From assembly GCA_002343775.1 (NCBI GenBank), contig DDSH01000003.1:1283-58468 (forward strand): a stretch of DNA of 57,186 bases, given 5' to 3'. Below are positions 1 through 7,400 of the stretch, piece after piece (position 1 is the stretch's first letter; each line of letters opens with the position of its first letter). Under the pieces are notes generated by a model. That model had not been told where the DNA came from, searched no databases, and saw only the letters and a list, made by a program, of their open reading frames with translations. The DNA comes from Anaerolineales bacterium UBA2395. GTDB taxonomy: Bacteria > Chloroflexota > Anaerolineae > Anaerolineales > Villigracilaceae. The position numbers and the translations under genes are program-made.

Positions 1-587
1 ACCTTATTCTCCGCCGCCCGCACAGGGATATGCAGCGACGCTTCATCATGTGCGAATGAATTCAGGCTATTGAGCAATATCTGTGGCTTGCGCACCGCCA
101 ATGCCCGTGCCACCTCAGGGATGACTCCGTCCATGCAGGCGTACATGCCTACATGCCCCAACTCTGTTTCTAAAATCGGCGCGATCGTTGTGGACTTCTC
201 AAGGAAGTTATTTTCATTACCCATCAAAATCTGCTTGTCGGTCAACCCGACCACATTCCCCGCTGGGTCGAACAAAACATTCGTACCAGAAACCTTGCCG
301 TCATCTCGTTTCAACGTGACGTTGATCTTGATATAGCAACCATGTTCTTTGGCTTTTCTGCCTATCGCCTGGATAAAGTCATCGTCGAGCGAAACAGCCA
401 CCCCGTAGCAATGAGCCGCGTCACGATACCAGGCGATGTGATTCACAAATTCAGGCAGCACCATCACATCGGGCTTGTGCTTCGCCGCTTCGTCTATCAT
501 CCGCAAACAGGTTTGCAGGTTCGCGGCAACATCTGCCACCACGCCAAACTGCACCGCCGCCGCTCGAATTTTAGTTTTCTGAGCCAA
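1..587 (-). CDS. carbon-nitrogen hydrolase (nitrilase superfamily), 3' end outside window
   Basis: This gene hydrolyses a non-peptide C-N bond of an unknown substrate, probably an amide, carbamoyl compound or nitrile. About 195 N-terminal residues are visible, beginning MAQKTKIRAAAVQF. The nitrilase Glu-Lys-Cys triad can be traced: Glu46 in LPEF, a Lys in the KINVTLKRDDGKV stretch, and Cys in YACMDGVIPE. The family RAAEN motif lies at the window edge. The start is TTG, chosen because GGAGG sits six bases upstream and no ATG or GTG fits. It has its own promoter and a palindrome upstream, so it is probably not part of the aldolase/aminotransferase operon that ends 112 bp before it. The substrate cannot be assigned; N-carbamoylputrescine amidase-like enzymes are one possibility. 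Confidence 0.85.
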   Translation of the reverse strand, partial: MAQKTKIRAAAVQFGVVADVAANLQTCLRMIDEAAKHKPDVMVLPEFVNHIAWYRDAAHCYGVAVSLDDDFIQAIGRKAKEHGCYIKINVTLKRDDGKVSGTNVLFDPAGNVVGLTDKQILMGNENNFLEKSTTIAPILETELGHVGMYACMDGVIPEVARALAVRKPQILLNSLNSFAHDEASLHIPVRAAENK

Positions 588-607
588 AGACCGCCTCCAA
601 GGCTAAA

Positions 608-625
608 TGTTATAACATTATAACA
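608..625. promoter_or_regulatory. 18-bp palindromic operator before the nitrilase gene
   Basis: The sequence TGTTATAACATTATAACA has perfect 8-bp arms separated by CA. It abuts the predicted -10 box and covers the expected transcription start of the nitrilase gene, the usual place for a repressor site. The cognate regulator is not evident in the window, because the TetR sites at 2850-2894 have a different sequence. Confidence 0.55.
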
Positions 626-653
626 ATATACCTAAGAGGAGGATTTTTGTCAA
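625..653 (-). promoter_or_regulatory. sigma70-type promoter of the nitrilase gene
   Basis: On the minus strand TTGACA (653-648) is followed after 17 bp by TATATT (630-625). Transcription should start near 618, giving a leader of about 30 nt that contains the GGAGG ribosome site. Confidence 0.6.
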
Positions 654-698
654 CAAACAATCAAACAAGCAACGGTTACAAAAGCGGGTTGTGCAAAA

Positions 699-2144
699 TT
701 AAACGCAGGTTGCCAGAACGGTTTCAAACTTACCCAACGCATTATCGATCACTTCATCCGTATCTGCCATGGATGTGTACATGCGCGAGCCAGCCAGAGT
801 GATCAAACCTTGTGACATGTACGCCGCGCCCATCTCTTCGAGCATATGTTTGCGCGGCTTGAGTTCCTTCGCCAAACGGATCGGGTTGCGGAAGTCCAAT
901 AACATCACACCCGAAGTCTCCAAATGGACGATCGAGCCTTGGTTGTATGCCACAAATGGCAAATTATATTTTTCAATGATGGCTTGCAAGCCTTTCGTAA
1001 GCCGGTCCCCTGCCCACCCAGCAATGACGGGCGCGTTCGTGCGTTCCATTTCCAACAAAGAGTAATAACCCGCCACGCACGAAAGTGGATTGGCAGAAAG
1101 CGTACCACCCACGTAAGCGCGTTCACCGATACCGCCAATGCCCGCTGCAAAACGCGAAACGACTTCGGCACGTCCGCCCACGCCGCCTGCCATCGGGTAG
1201 CCACCAGTGATGCATTTGCCGAACACTGTCAGATCGGGTTTGACGCCGAAAAAGCCTTGAGCGCCACCCAAGCCCACGCGAAAGCCGGTCACCACCTCGT
1301 CAAAGATCAGAAGCGCGCCGAACTCATCACACAACTCGCGGATTTTTTGATTGAAGTCAAACGGCACGGGACGTGTCCCTGATTCCGGTCCCAGCGGTTC
1401 GACGATCACCGCCGCGGTGCCGCCCCGCAGCCTGTTCAGCCAAAGTTGACGTTTCAACGCCCCAAGGCTGTTCGGGAAGAACTCGCGAGTCGCAGCACTT
1501 GCTCCACGCGGAATGCCCGTCGCCTCAAGCCGACCCGTGCCGGGGATGTGCAAGCCGTAGACCATCGGGTCGCTCCAGCCGTGATATGCGCCGCCGACCT
1601 TGATGACATATTTCTTTTTGGTGAACGCCCGAGCCGCGCGGACTGCTGCCATCACGCTCTCAGTACCTGAGCCAAGCATGCGAAACATTTCCACTGCGGG
1701 CATGAAGCGATTGACAAGTTCTGCCAATTTCAATTCATACTCATGGAACAGACCGGTGACAGGTCCGCACTCGTTTAACATCTCAAAAACTTTTTCACGC
1801 ACAGGCGCATAATTACTGCCCAATACAGTCGGACCACCTGCCTGCAAAAAGTCGATGTATTCATTGCCATCGGCATCCCAAAGATAAGCGCCATCCGTTT
1901 TTTCGATGGCGATCGGGAATGGATAGTTGAATGCCAAATTATGCTGCACCCCGCCCGGGATGAATTTCTTGGCTTCGTCTGTCAGTTCTTTTGAACGCTT
2001 GCATTGGGTATCGAAATAACCAAGAAACTCCTGCATCTTTTCACGCCTCACATGGCGCATGGGCTGGCTGACGAGGTTGTTTAGTTTTTTATAGACCTCA
2101 TCCACGTCGTGATATTCACTAATTGCATATTTCTGTTCACTCAT
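699..2144 (-). CDS. class III PLP-dependent aminotransferase (glutamate-1-semialdehyde aminomutase-like)
   Basis: This is a fold-type I, class III aminotransferase of about 481 residues. The region GSGTESVMAAVRAAR binds the cofactor phosphate, IFDEVVTGFR carries the cofactor-contacting Asp, and VFGKCITGGYP holds the Schiff-base Lys (residue 310). These are shared with glutamate-1-semialdehyde 2,1-aminomutase. The enzyme has an N-terminal extension of about 60 residues and no heme-synthesis neighbours, so a catabolic or amino-sugar transaminase is more likely than HemL. The ATG at MSEQ was chosen; a GTG four codons upstream would overlap the preceding gene. It follows the aldolase gene by one base, so the two are probably cotranscribed and translationally coupled under the TetR-controlled promoter. 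Confidence 0.85.
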   Translation of the reverse strand: MSEQKYAISEYHDVDEVYKKLNNLVSQPMRHVRREKMQEFLGYFDTQCKRSKELTDEAKKFIPGGVQHNLAFNYPFPIAIEKTDGAYLWDADGNEYIDFLQAGGPTVLGSNYAPVREKVFEMLNECGPVTGLFHEYELKLAELVNRFMPAVEMFRMLGSGTESVMAAVRAARAFTKKKYVIKVGGAYHGWSDPMVYGLHIPGTGRLEATGIPRGASAATREFFPNSLGALKRQLWLNRLRGGTAAVIVEPLGPESGTRPVPFDFNQKIRELCDEFGALLIFDEVVTGFRVGLGGAQGFFGVKPDLTVFGKCITGGYPMAGGVGGRAEVVSRFAAGIGGIGERAYVGGTLSANPLSCVAGYYSLLEMERTNAPVIAGWAGDRLTKGLQAIIEKYNLPFVAYNQGSIVHLETSGVMLLDFRNPIRLAKELKPRKHMLEEMGAAYMSQGLITLAGSRMYTSMADTDEVIDNALGKFETVLATCV

Positions 2145-2145
2145 T

Positions 2146-2832
2146 TTATTCACCACTTCTTACTTCTTCACCCTTTTCAGTTTTCTTCTGGTCTTTGCGT
2201 AACTTGGCAAAAGCGATCTCACGCACTGCCAATGGGATCTTGCTGATCTTCTTTTCAGTGCAGATGGCGAGCAGATACGCCATGGCGCATTTTTCAAGGA
2301 TCTCTACATTATGAACAGCCCGTTCCATATCATGACCAAAGACCAACGCGCCGTGATTCTGCATCATGAACGCATTGTTGTGATTCTTCACATGCTTTGC
2401 AACGGTATTCTTCAGCATTCCCGTTCCAGAGGGAGCATACGGGATGATCTCTACGCTGCGTCCGAGAAAACGTGCTTGCTCATCAAACAGAGCCGGAATC
2501 GGTGACTTAATCAGGGTCAACGCGCTGGTGTACACCTGATGCGTGTGGATGATGGCGTTCACATCCCCCCGCACCTGATACACTGCCCCATGCATCGCGG
2601 ACTCGACCGATGGCTTGAGATGCCCTTCAAGCATGTTCAGTTCAAAATCCAAAATGCAGACGTCTTCCGGCATCATCTTCATATAGTCATAATTCGATGG
2701 CGTGATGGCAAATGCATTTTGTCCCTTCACCCGCAGCGACAAATTTCCACCCGTCGCCATCAAAAAACCTTTGCGCACCAATTCATGCGCAGTTTCAACG
2801 ATCAACTTCTTTTCAGAGTCAAAAACTCCCAT
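2146..2832 (-). CDS. class II aldolase/adducin family protein (fuculose-phosphate aldolase-like)
   Basis: This 228-residue protein matches the zinc-dependent class II aldolase fold, which cleaves or epimerises sugar phosphates or related hydroxy-acid compounds. The start of the fold is seen as GFLMATGGNLSLRV. The metal-binding HTH of IIHTHQVYTSAL, a further His in MQNHGALVFG and an acidic FDEQARF segment are also present. The start ATG (MGVFDSEKK) follows GAGGAG at good spacing; an in-frame start five codons earlier lacks such a site. It is the first gene of a two-gene operon with the aminotransferase, reading divergently from the TetR gene. Substrate is unknown; fuculose-1-phosphate, ribulose-5-phosphate or a methylthioribulose-type substrate are all possible. 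Confidence 0.85.
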   Translation of the reverse strand: MGVFDSEKKLIVETAHELVRKGFLMATGGNLSLRVKGQNAFAITPSNYDYMKMMPEDVCILDFELNMLEGHLKPSVESAMHGAVYQVRGDVNAIIHTHQVYTSALTLIKSPIPALFDEQARFLGRSVEIIPYAPSGTGMLKNTVAKHVKNHNNAFMMQNHGALVFGHDMERAVHNVEILEKCAMAYLLAICTEKKISKIPLAVREIAFAKLRKDQKKTEKGEEVRSGE

Positions 2833-2849
2833 GGGATTTCTCCTCAAAA

Positions 2850-2864
2850 CTAGACAGTGTCTAG
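2850..2864. promoter_or_regulatory. operator O1 (palindrome)
   Basis: CTAGACAGTGTCTAG is a perfect palindrome with 7-bp arms around a central G. It lies over the predicted transcription start of the aldolase operon. It shares GAC-n3-GTC geometry with O2, and the centres are exactly 30 bp apart (three helical turns). Confidence 0.7.
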
Positions 2865-2893
2865 ATTTTAGGACACAATCTTGACGGTGTCAA
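2865..2893 (-). promoter_or_regulatory. promoter of the aldolase-aminotransferase operon
   Basis: On the minus strand TTGACA (2893-2888) and TAAAAT (2870-2865) are separated by 17 bp. The expected start near 2858 falls inside O1. This is close to consensus and was the basis for calling the operon repressible by the divergent TetR gene. Confidence 0.75.
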
Positions 2894-2894
2894 G
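2880..2894. promoter_or_regulatory. operator O2 (palindrome)
   Basis: CTTGACGGTGTCAAG has perfect 6-bp arms and overlaps the -35 boxes of both divergent promoters, so a bound TetR dimer would shut off both directions. It resembles O1 in length and core. Confidence 0.7.
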
Positions 2895-2909
2895 ATTTTC
2901 GCTTAATAT
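2881..2909 (+). promoter_or_regulatory. promoter of the TetR gene, predicted leaderless
   Basis: TTGACG (2881-2886), a 17-bp spacer and TAATAT (2904-2909) form a near-consensus promoter. The expected start at about 2916 is the A of the TetR start codon, and no Shine-Dalgarno sequence precedes it, so the mRNA is predicted to be leaderless. The -35 box lies within O2, which implies autorepression. Confidence 0.7.
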
Positions 2910-2915
2910 CTCCCC

Positions 2916-3521
2916 ATGCCGAAAAAATATCATCACGGAGATCTAAAGAACGCCCTCATCAAAGCCGGGGTTGAAATCCTGGCAAAAGAAGGCGTGGGCG
3001 GGTTAAGTCTGCGCAAGGTGGCGCAGCGTGCAGGTGTGAGCCACTCCGCACCGTATGCACATTTCCCCGATAAACAATCGCTGATTGCAGCGATCTCCAC
3101 CGAAGGCTTCAACCAACTCTACGCCGAGTTGGAAGCGGCAATATCGCCTTACTCAAAAAATCCAAAAAAGCAACTTCTCGACGGCGTCAAGGCGTATGTC
3201 CGCTTTGCGGAGGAAAACACAGATACCTTCAAGATCATGTTCTCAGGTATATTGGAAAAAGAAAAGGATTATCCAACCTTCGTTGAATCTTCAAGTAAAA
3301 CGTTCAGTCTGGTCGTAATGGTCGTGCAAGCCTGTCAGGATATCGGGATATTGCCAGCGGCTCCCGCAGACCTGCTGGCTGTCACAATTTGGGGACAGAT
3401 TCATGGTATCGTGTCCCTTGCCCTTGAAGGACAGGTCTCTCACACCGTTTTGGAGCAATATAACGTTCAGGATGTTGTATCGTTCGCCATCGAACAAATG
3501 TTGCTTCGACAACCGAATTGA
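2916..3521 (+). CDS. TetR/AcrR family transcriptional regulator
   Basis: This 201-residue DNA-binding repressor has an N-terminal helix-turn-helix (about residues 24-55: LSLRKVAQRAGVSHSAPYAHFPDK). Its C-terminal part resembles the WHG-type ligand-binding domain, with hydrophobic segments such as LLAVTIWGQIHGIVSLALEG. It reads away from the aldolase/aminotransferase pair, and the 83-bp gap holds two palindromes that overlap both promoters. It therefore probably represses its own gene and the pair; the inducer is unknown. The ATG sits directly at the predicted transcription start without a ribosome site, which supports this start as a leaderless one. Confidence 0.9.
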   Translation: MPKKYHHGDLKNALIKAGVEILAKEGVGGLSLRKVAQRAGVSHSAPYAHFPDKQSLIAAISTEGFNQLYAELEAAISPYSKNPKKQLLDGVKAYVRFAEENTDTFKIMFSGILEKEKDYPTFVESSSKTFSLVVMVVQACQDIGILPAAPADLLAVTIWGQIHGIVSLALEGQVSHTVLEQYNVQDVVSFAIEQMLLRQPN

Positions 3522-3575
3522 CCGGCTCTCCCGGCTAAACGCCGCTTCAATTCATCGCGTAAAAGGAGTTTCCCC

Positions 3576-4748
3576 ATGAAGTCTCTCCCCCTCCGCTACG
3601 GGACCAACCCCAACCAATCGCCTGCCCGTGTCACCATGCAGGATGGCAGCGACTTGCCCATCGTAGTTCTTGGCGGTTCGCCAGGCTATATCAACCTGCT
3701 GGATGCGCTCAACGCGTGGCAACTGGTTCGGGAGTTGAAGCAGGTCATCGGTCAGCCTGCGGCGGCTTCGTTCAAACATGTCAGCCCGTCCGGCGCTGCT
3801 GTCGCCGCCCCGTTGACCGACATCCTCAAGAAAATCTATTTCGTGGACGACATGGAACTCTCGCCGCTCGCCACTGCCTACGCTCGCGCCCGTGGTACAG
3901 ACAGAATGTCATCGTTCGGCGATTTCATTGCTTTGTCAGATCCAGTCGACGTTCCGACTGCCAAACTGATTTCGCGTGAGGTATCCGATGGTGTCATCGC
4001 GCCGGAGTACGAACCCGAAGCGCTGGAGGTTTTGAAGAAAAAGAAACAGGGCAGCTATGCTGTTATCCAAATTGACCCAGCCTACGAACCGCAATGGATG
4101 GAAACCCGTCAGGTCTTTGGTGTGAGTATGGAACAGCGCCGCAACGACCGCATCGTAACTCTTGAAGATTTTGCGAACATCGTCACCAGGAAAAAAGACC
4201 TGCCCGAATCAGCCATCCGAGATATGTTCATCGCATCGATCACGCTCAAATTCACACAATCCAATTCTGTCTGTTATGTGACGGATGGACAGACCATCGG
4301 CGTCGGTGCGGGTCAGCAATCGCGTGTGCATTGCATCCGCCTTGCCGGCTCCAAAGCGGACTTGTGGCGTTTACGCCAGCATCCATCAGTTTTGGCGCTT
4401 CCGTTCAAGGAAGGCATCAAACGCCCAGACCGCGACAACGCCATTGACCAGTTCCTGCAACCCGATGTTACAGAAGTGGAAAAACAGAATTGGAAGAATG
4501 TATTTGACGGAATTCCAAATCAGTTAACCACCGAAGAACGCCGCGCATGGCTGGATGGGCTCACGGATGTAACACTCGGCTCAGACGCCTTCTTCCCCTT
4601 CCGCGATTCAATTGACCGCGCCACAAAAAGCGGAGTGAAATACATCCTGCAGCCTGGCGGCTCCAACCGTGATGAAGATGTCATTGCCGCCTGTGATGAG
4701 TATGGCATAACGATGGTCTTTTCGGGTCTGCGCCTCTTCCACCACTAA
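3576..4748 (+). CDS. purH: stand-alone AICAR transformylase (PurH C-terminal half)
   Basis: This protein transfers the formyl group of 10-formyl-tetrahydrofolate to AICAR, the penultimate step of IMP synthesis. Its 390 residues correspond only to the transformylase half of bifunctional PurH. RYGTNPNQ near the N-terminus, the catalytic Lys-His in KHVSPSGAAVA, TQSNSV, and GQQSRVHCIRLAGSKAD are all typical. The usual IMP cyclohydrolase domain is missing from the front and is encoded by the next gene, 14 bp downstream. The start ATG follows AAAGGAG. It begins 54 bp after the TetR gene with no terminator visible between them, so read-through from that gene is possible. Confidence 0.93.
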   Translation: MKSLPLRYGTNPNQSPARVTMQDGSDLPIVVLGGSPGYINLLDALNAWQLVRELKQVIGQPAAASFKHVSPSGAAVAAPLTDILKKIYFVDDMELSPLATAYARARGTDRMSSFGDFIALSDPVDVPTAKLISREVSDGVIAPEYEPEALEVLKKKKQGSYAVIQIDPAYEPQWMETRQVFGVSMEQRRNDRIVTLEDFANIVTRKKDLPESAIRDMFIASITLKFTQSNSVCYVTDGQTIGVGAGQQSRVHCIRLAGSKADLWRLRQHPSVLALPFKEGIKRPDRDNAIDQFLQPDVTEVEKQNWKNVFDGIPNQLTTEERRAWLDGLTDVTLGSDAFFPFRDSIDRATKSGVKYILQPGGSNRDEDVIAACDEYGITMVFSGLRLFHH

Positions 4749-4762
4749 CAAGGAATTTCCCC

Positions 4763-5335
4763 ATGCCCACCGCCCTTCTCTCCGTCCACAACAAAAACGG
4801 ACTTGTCGAATTCGCCCACGGACTTGTTTCTCTCGGCTGGACCCTCCTCGCCTCAGGCGGAACCGCCAAACTGTTGCGCGAGAACAATATCCCCGTCACC
4901 GAAGTCGCAGACTACACCCAATCACCCGAAATCCTGGGCGGGCGCGTCAAAACCCTCCACCCCGCCATCCACGGCGGACTTCTCGCCCGCCCTGCTAATG
5001 AAGACCGCCAACAACTCCTCGATCTCGGCTGGGACTACATCGACCTCGTCGCCGTCAATCTCTATCCCTTCGAAGAGACCATCGCCAAACCCAACGTCAC
5101 CCATGCTGACGCCATCGAAAATATAGACATCGGCGGCGTTACCCTCATCCGCGCCGCGGCAAAAAACCATGAGCGAGTCACCCTGATCTGTGACCCATCC
5201 GATTACAATGGAATTCTCAAAGCATTGCAAAGCGGACGTGTCGCTTTTGAAACGCGAAAACAACTTGCTGTGAAAGGCTTTCAAGCCACCGCCCAGTACG
5301 ACCAAAAAATAACGGACTACCTCACCCATGCCTGA
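4763..5335 (+). CDS. purH: stand-alone IMP cyclohydrolase (PurH N-terminal half)
   Basis: This 190-residue MGS-like-domain protein closes the inosine ring, turning FAICAR into IMP. LASGGTAKLLRE, GGRVKTLHPAIHGGLLAR, VNLYPFE and ENIDIGGVTLIRAAAKNH match the N-terminal half of bifunctional PurH, which here ends where the transformylase domain would begin. The gene order is therefore the reverse of the domain order in the fused enzyme. AAGGAATTTCCCC precedes the ATG. The last 8 bp overlap the start of purB, which suggests translational coupling and a balanced supply of the three purine enzymes. Confidence 0.93.
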   Translation: MPTALLSVHNKNGLVEFAHGLVSLGWTLLASGGTAKLLRENNIPVTEVADYTQSPEILGGRVKTLHPAIHGGLLARPANEDRQQLLDLGWDYIDLVAVNLYPFEETIAKPNVTHADAIENIDIGGVTLIRAAAKNHERVTLICDPSDYNGILKALQSGRVAFETRKQLAVKGFQATAQYDQKITDYLTHA

Positions 5336-6683
5336 CCCCCTTCTCGCAATCTCTCCCCTGGATGGACGTTACGCCGAGACCACTGCGCCTCTACAGAATC
5401 ACTTCTCCGAATTTGCTTTTCTACGCGACCGGGTACGCGTCGAACTGGACCTGTTGCCTGCTCTTTCCAAAACAAGCTTGGTGCGCCCCTTGAGCGACAT
5501 TGAGCATGCGCAGCTCAAATCCATTGCAGAAAACTTCTCCACCGCAGATGCAGAAAAGATCCTCGAATACGAGCGCAAGACCCGCCACGATGTCAAAGCC
5601 ATCGAATACTTCATCCAGAGCAAGTTGCAGGATACAACGCTGCAAGACACGATCCCTTGGATTCACTTTGGACTGACATCAGAAGATACCAACAGTATCG
5701 GTCAAGCCATTGCGTTAAAAGAATCGCGCGATAAAGTCATCCTTCCCAATTATCAATCTCTAATCTCCAATCTCTCCGAACTCGCTCTTCGTTATAAAGC
5801 CATCCCCATGCTCGCCCGCACCCACGGACAATTCGCCGTGCCGACGACCCTGGGCAAGGAATTCACCGTTTACATCGCCCGCCTCAAAAAGATTTGTGAT
5901 GAGATTGCCTCACACAAATTCGAAGCCAAGCTGACAGGCGCGGCGGGCAACTTCAACGCCTTGCAAGCCGCCGCCCCGCAAGTAGATTGGATTTCATTCA
6001 GCAGAGACTTCGTCTCCAGTTTTGGGCTTGAGCCCAACCTGCTGACCACTCAGATCCTCCCGTATGATAACTGGGTGCGCTATTTCGACCTCATCCGCCT
6101 GACGAATTCGATTCTGATTGACTTTGCTCAAGACATCTGGCGTTACATCAGCGATGGATACTTGAAACAGGCAGTTGTCACTGGCGAAGTGGGGTCGTCC
6201 ACCATGCCGCAGAAGGTCAACCCGATCGACTTTGAAAATGCCGAAGGCAATCTTGGCGTGGCAAATTCGCTTTTCACGCACTATGCTCAAAAGTTGACCG
6301 TCTCCCGCTTGCAGCGCGATCTCTCGGATTCAACCGTCCGCCGCACGTTTGGCACGGCGTTGGGTCACAGCCTGCTGGCGTGGATCAACTTCCAGCGCGG
6401 TTTGAAGCGCATTGCTCCTGATGAGGAAAAACTCACCGCCGAGTTGAATGCCCATTGGGAGGTCGTCTCCGAAGGCGCACAAACCATTCTCCGCGCCGCC
6501 GGCAAATTCGATGCTTATGAGTCACTGAAAGAAAAGACCCGCGGGCGGGTCCTGACCGAAGTCGATTACAAAGCCTGGTGCGATTCAATCCATGTGGATG
6601 ATGTGACGCGCGCGAAGTTAAAGGCGCTTTCACCTGAACGCTATGTGGGGTTGGCGGTGCAACTGACCGAGGAATTGTTTTAA
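5328..6683 (+). CDS. purB: adenylosuccinate lyase
   Basis: This fumarase/aspartase-superfamily enzyme splits SAICAR to AICAR and adenylosuccinate to AMP, each releasing fumarate. The 451 residues begin with SPLDGRYAET. TRHDVKAIEYF, HFGLTSEDTNS (with a catalytic His region) and the signature GSSTMPQKVNPIDFENAEGN follow in the expected order. Length and N-terminus resemble the longer PurB type known from enterobacteria rather than the 430-residue Bacillus type. It overlaps the upstream IMP cyclohydrolase gene by 8 bp (ATGCCTGA), so its translation is probably coupled. AICAR made here is the substrate of the transformylase two genes upstream. Confidence 0.95.
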   Translation: MPDPLLAISPLDGRYAETTAPLQNHFSEFAFLRDRVRVELDLLPALSKTSLVRPLSDIEHAQLKSIAENFSTADAEKILEYERKTRHDVKAIEYFIQSKLQDTTLQDTIPWIHFGLTSEDTNSIGQAIALKESRDKVILPNYQSLISNLSELALRYKAIPMLARTHGQFAVPTTLGKEFTVYIARLKKICDEIASHKFEAKLTGAAGNFNALQAAAPQVDWISFSRDFVSSFGLEPNLLTTQILPYDNWVRYFDLIRLTNSILIDFAQDIWRYISDGYLKQAVVTGEVGSSTMPQKVNPIDFENAEGNLGVANSLFTHYAQKLTVSRLQRDLSDSTVRRTFGTALGHSLLAWINFQRGLKRIAPDEEKLTAELNAHWEVVSEGAQTILRAAGKFDAYESLKEKTRGRVLTEVDYKAWCDSIHVDDVTRAKLKALSPERYVGLAVQLTEELF

Positions 6684-6869
6684 CAAGGGAAATACGGGGA
6701 TCTCTGACGAAGACCGTCGTGCGATCTGAAACGAATCGGGCTTGTCGGAAATCAAAAATGCGAGGAAAATCAGCGTCGCGGAATTGAACCGCAAATTCAC
6801 ATGGCAGAAAGGCAATTCCAAAATTATGTTTTTGAGCAATGTTTCAGCCTGCCGCATGGGGCGGGAATT

Positions 6870-7346
6870 ATGATCGTCAAAGCCGTACACGCCGATGGTT
6901 TGCAAATTCAAGGCATCGCCGCCCGCGCGGGTGTGTTTAATCAGGAAGAGGTTCAATGTGTGGCGGAAATCTGGGAGGAGTACATCAATACCGGTCCGGA
7001 ATACAGCGGGTATAGTTTCATCGTGCAGCGGGAGGGAGAGCGCGTCTCCGGGTTTGCCTGCTTTGGTCCACGCGACCTGACCGAAGGGGTGTTCGACCTG
7101 TATTGGATTGCCGTGGATCCCGATGCGCGCCGCAATGGGGTCGGGCGGAAATTGTTGACCGCCAGCGAGGAGGCGGTTCGTGCCATCGGCGGGCGCATGT
7201 TGATCGCCGAGACATCGGGCACACCTGCCTACGAATCCACCCGGGCATTTTATCTCGGCATGGGGTATGCGGCTGAAGCGACCATCAAAGACTTCTACAC
7301 CCCGGGCGATGATCTGGTGATCTTTGTCAAACGATTGGAATCCTGA
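6870..7346 (+). CDS. GNAT family N-acetyltransferase
   Basis: This is an acetyl-CoA-dependent acyltransferase with unknown acceptor. The GNAT core is clear: a beta4 strand LYWIAVDPDARRNGVGRKLL with the acetyl-CoA pyrophosphate loop R-N-G-V-G, followed by IAETSGTPAYESTRAFYLGMGYAAEA (the AFYxxMGY segment). The ATG of MIVKAVHADG gives 158 residues, normal for the family, and follows GGGCGGG. A start 69 bp upstream would add 23 residues with no family resemblance. It stands alone between purB (about 190 bp upstream) and a strong bidirectional terminator. Confidence 0.85.
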   Translation: MIVKAVHADGLQIQGIAARAGVFNQEEVQCVAEIWEEYINTGPEYSGYSFIVQREGERVSGFACFGPRDLTEGVFDLYWIAVDPDARRNGVGRKLLTASEEAVRAIGGRMLIAETSGTPAYESTRAFYLGMGYAAEATIKDFYTPGDDLVIFVKRLES

Positions 7347-7356
7347 TACAGGCAAG

Positions 7357-7390
7357 AAAAAATCCCGCATAGCCATGTGCGGGATTTTTT
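7357..7390. terminator. bidirectional intrinsic terminator
   Basis: Perfect 13-bp arms AAAAAATCCCGCA and TGCGGGATTTTTT surround an 8-nt loop. The A-tract and T-tract make it work on both strands, ending the acetyltransferase gene (plus) and the sugar operon (minus). Confidence 0.93.
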
Positions 7391-7400
7391 ACGGCAATCA

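Noticed and set aside
6630..7376. Minus-strand open frame (248 codons) across the acetyltransferase gene and the purB end
   Set aside because: It overlaps two better-supported genes and runs through the terminator hairpin; no family motif is visible.
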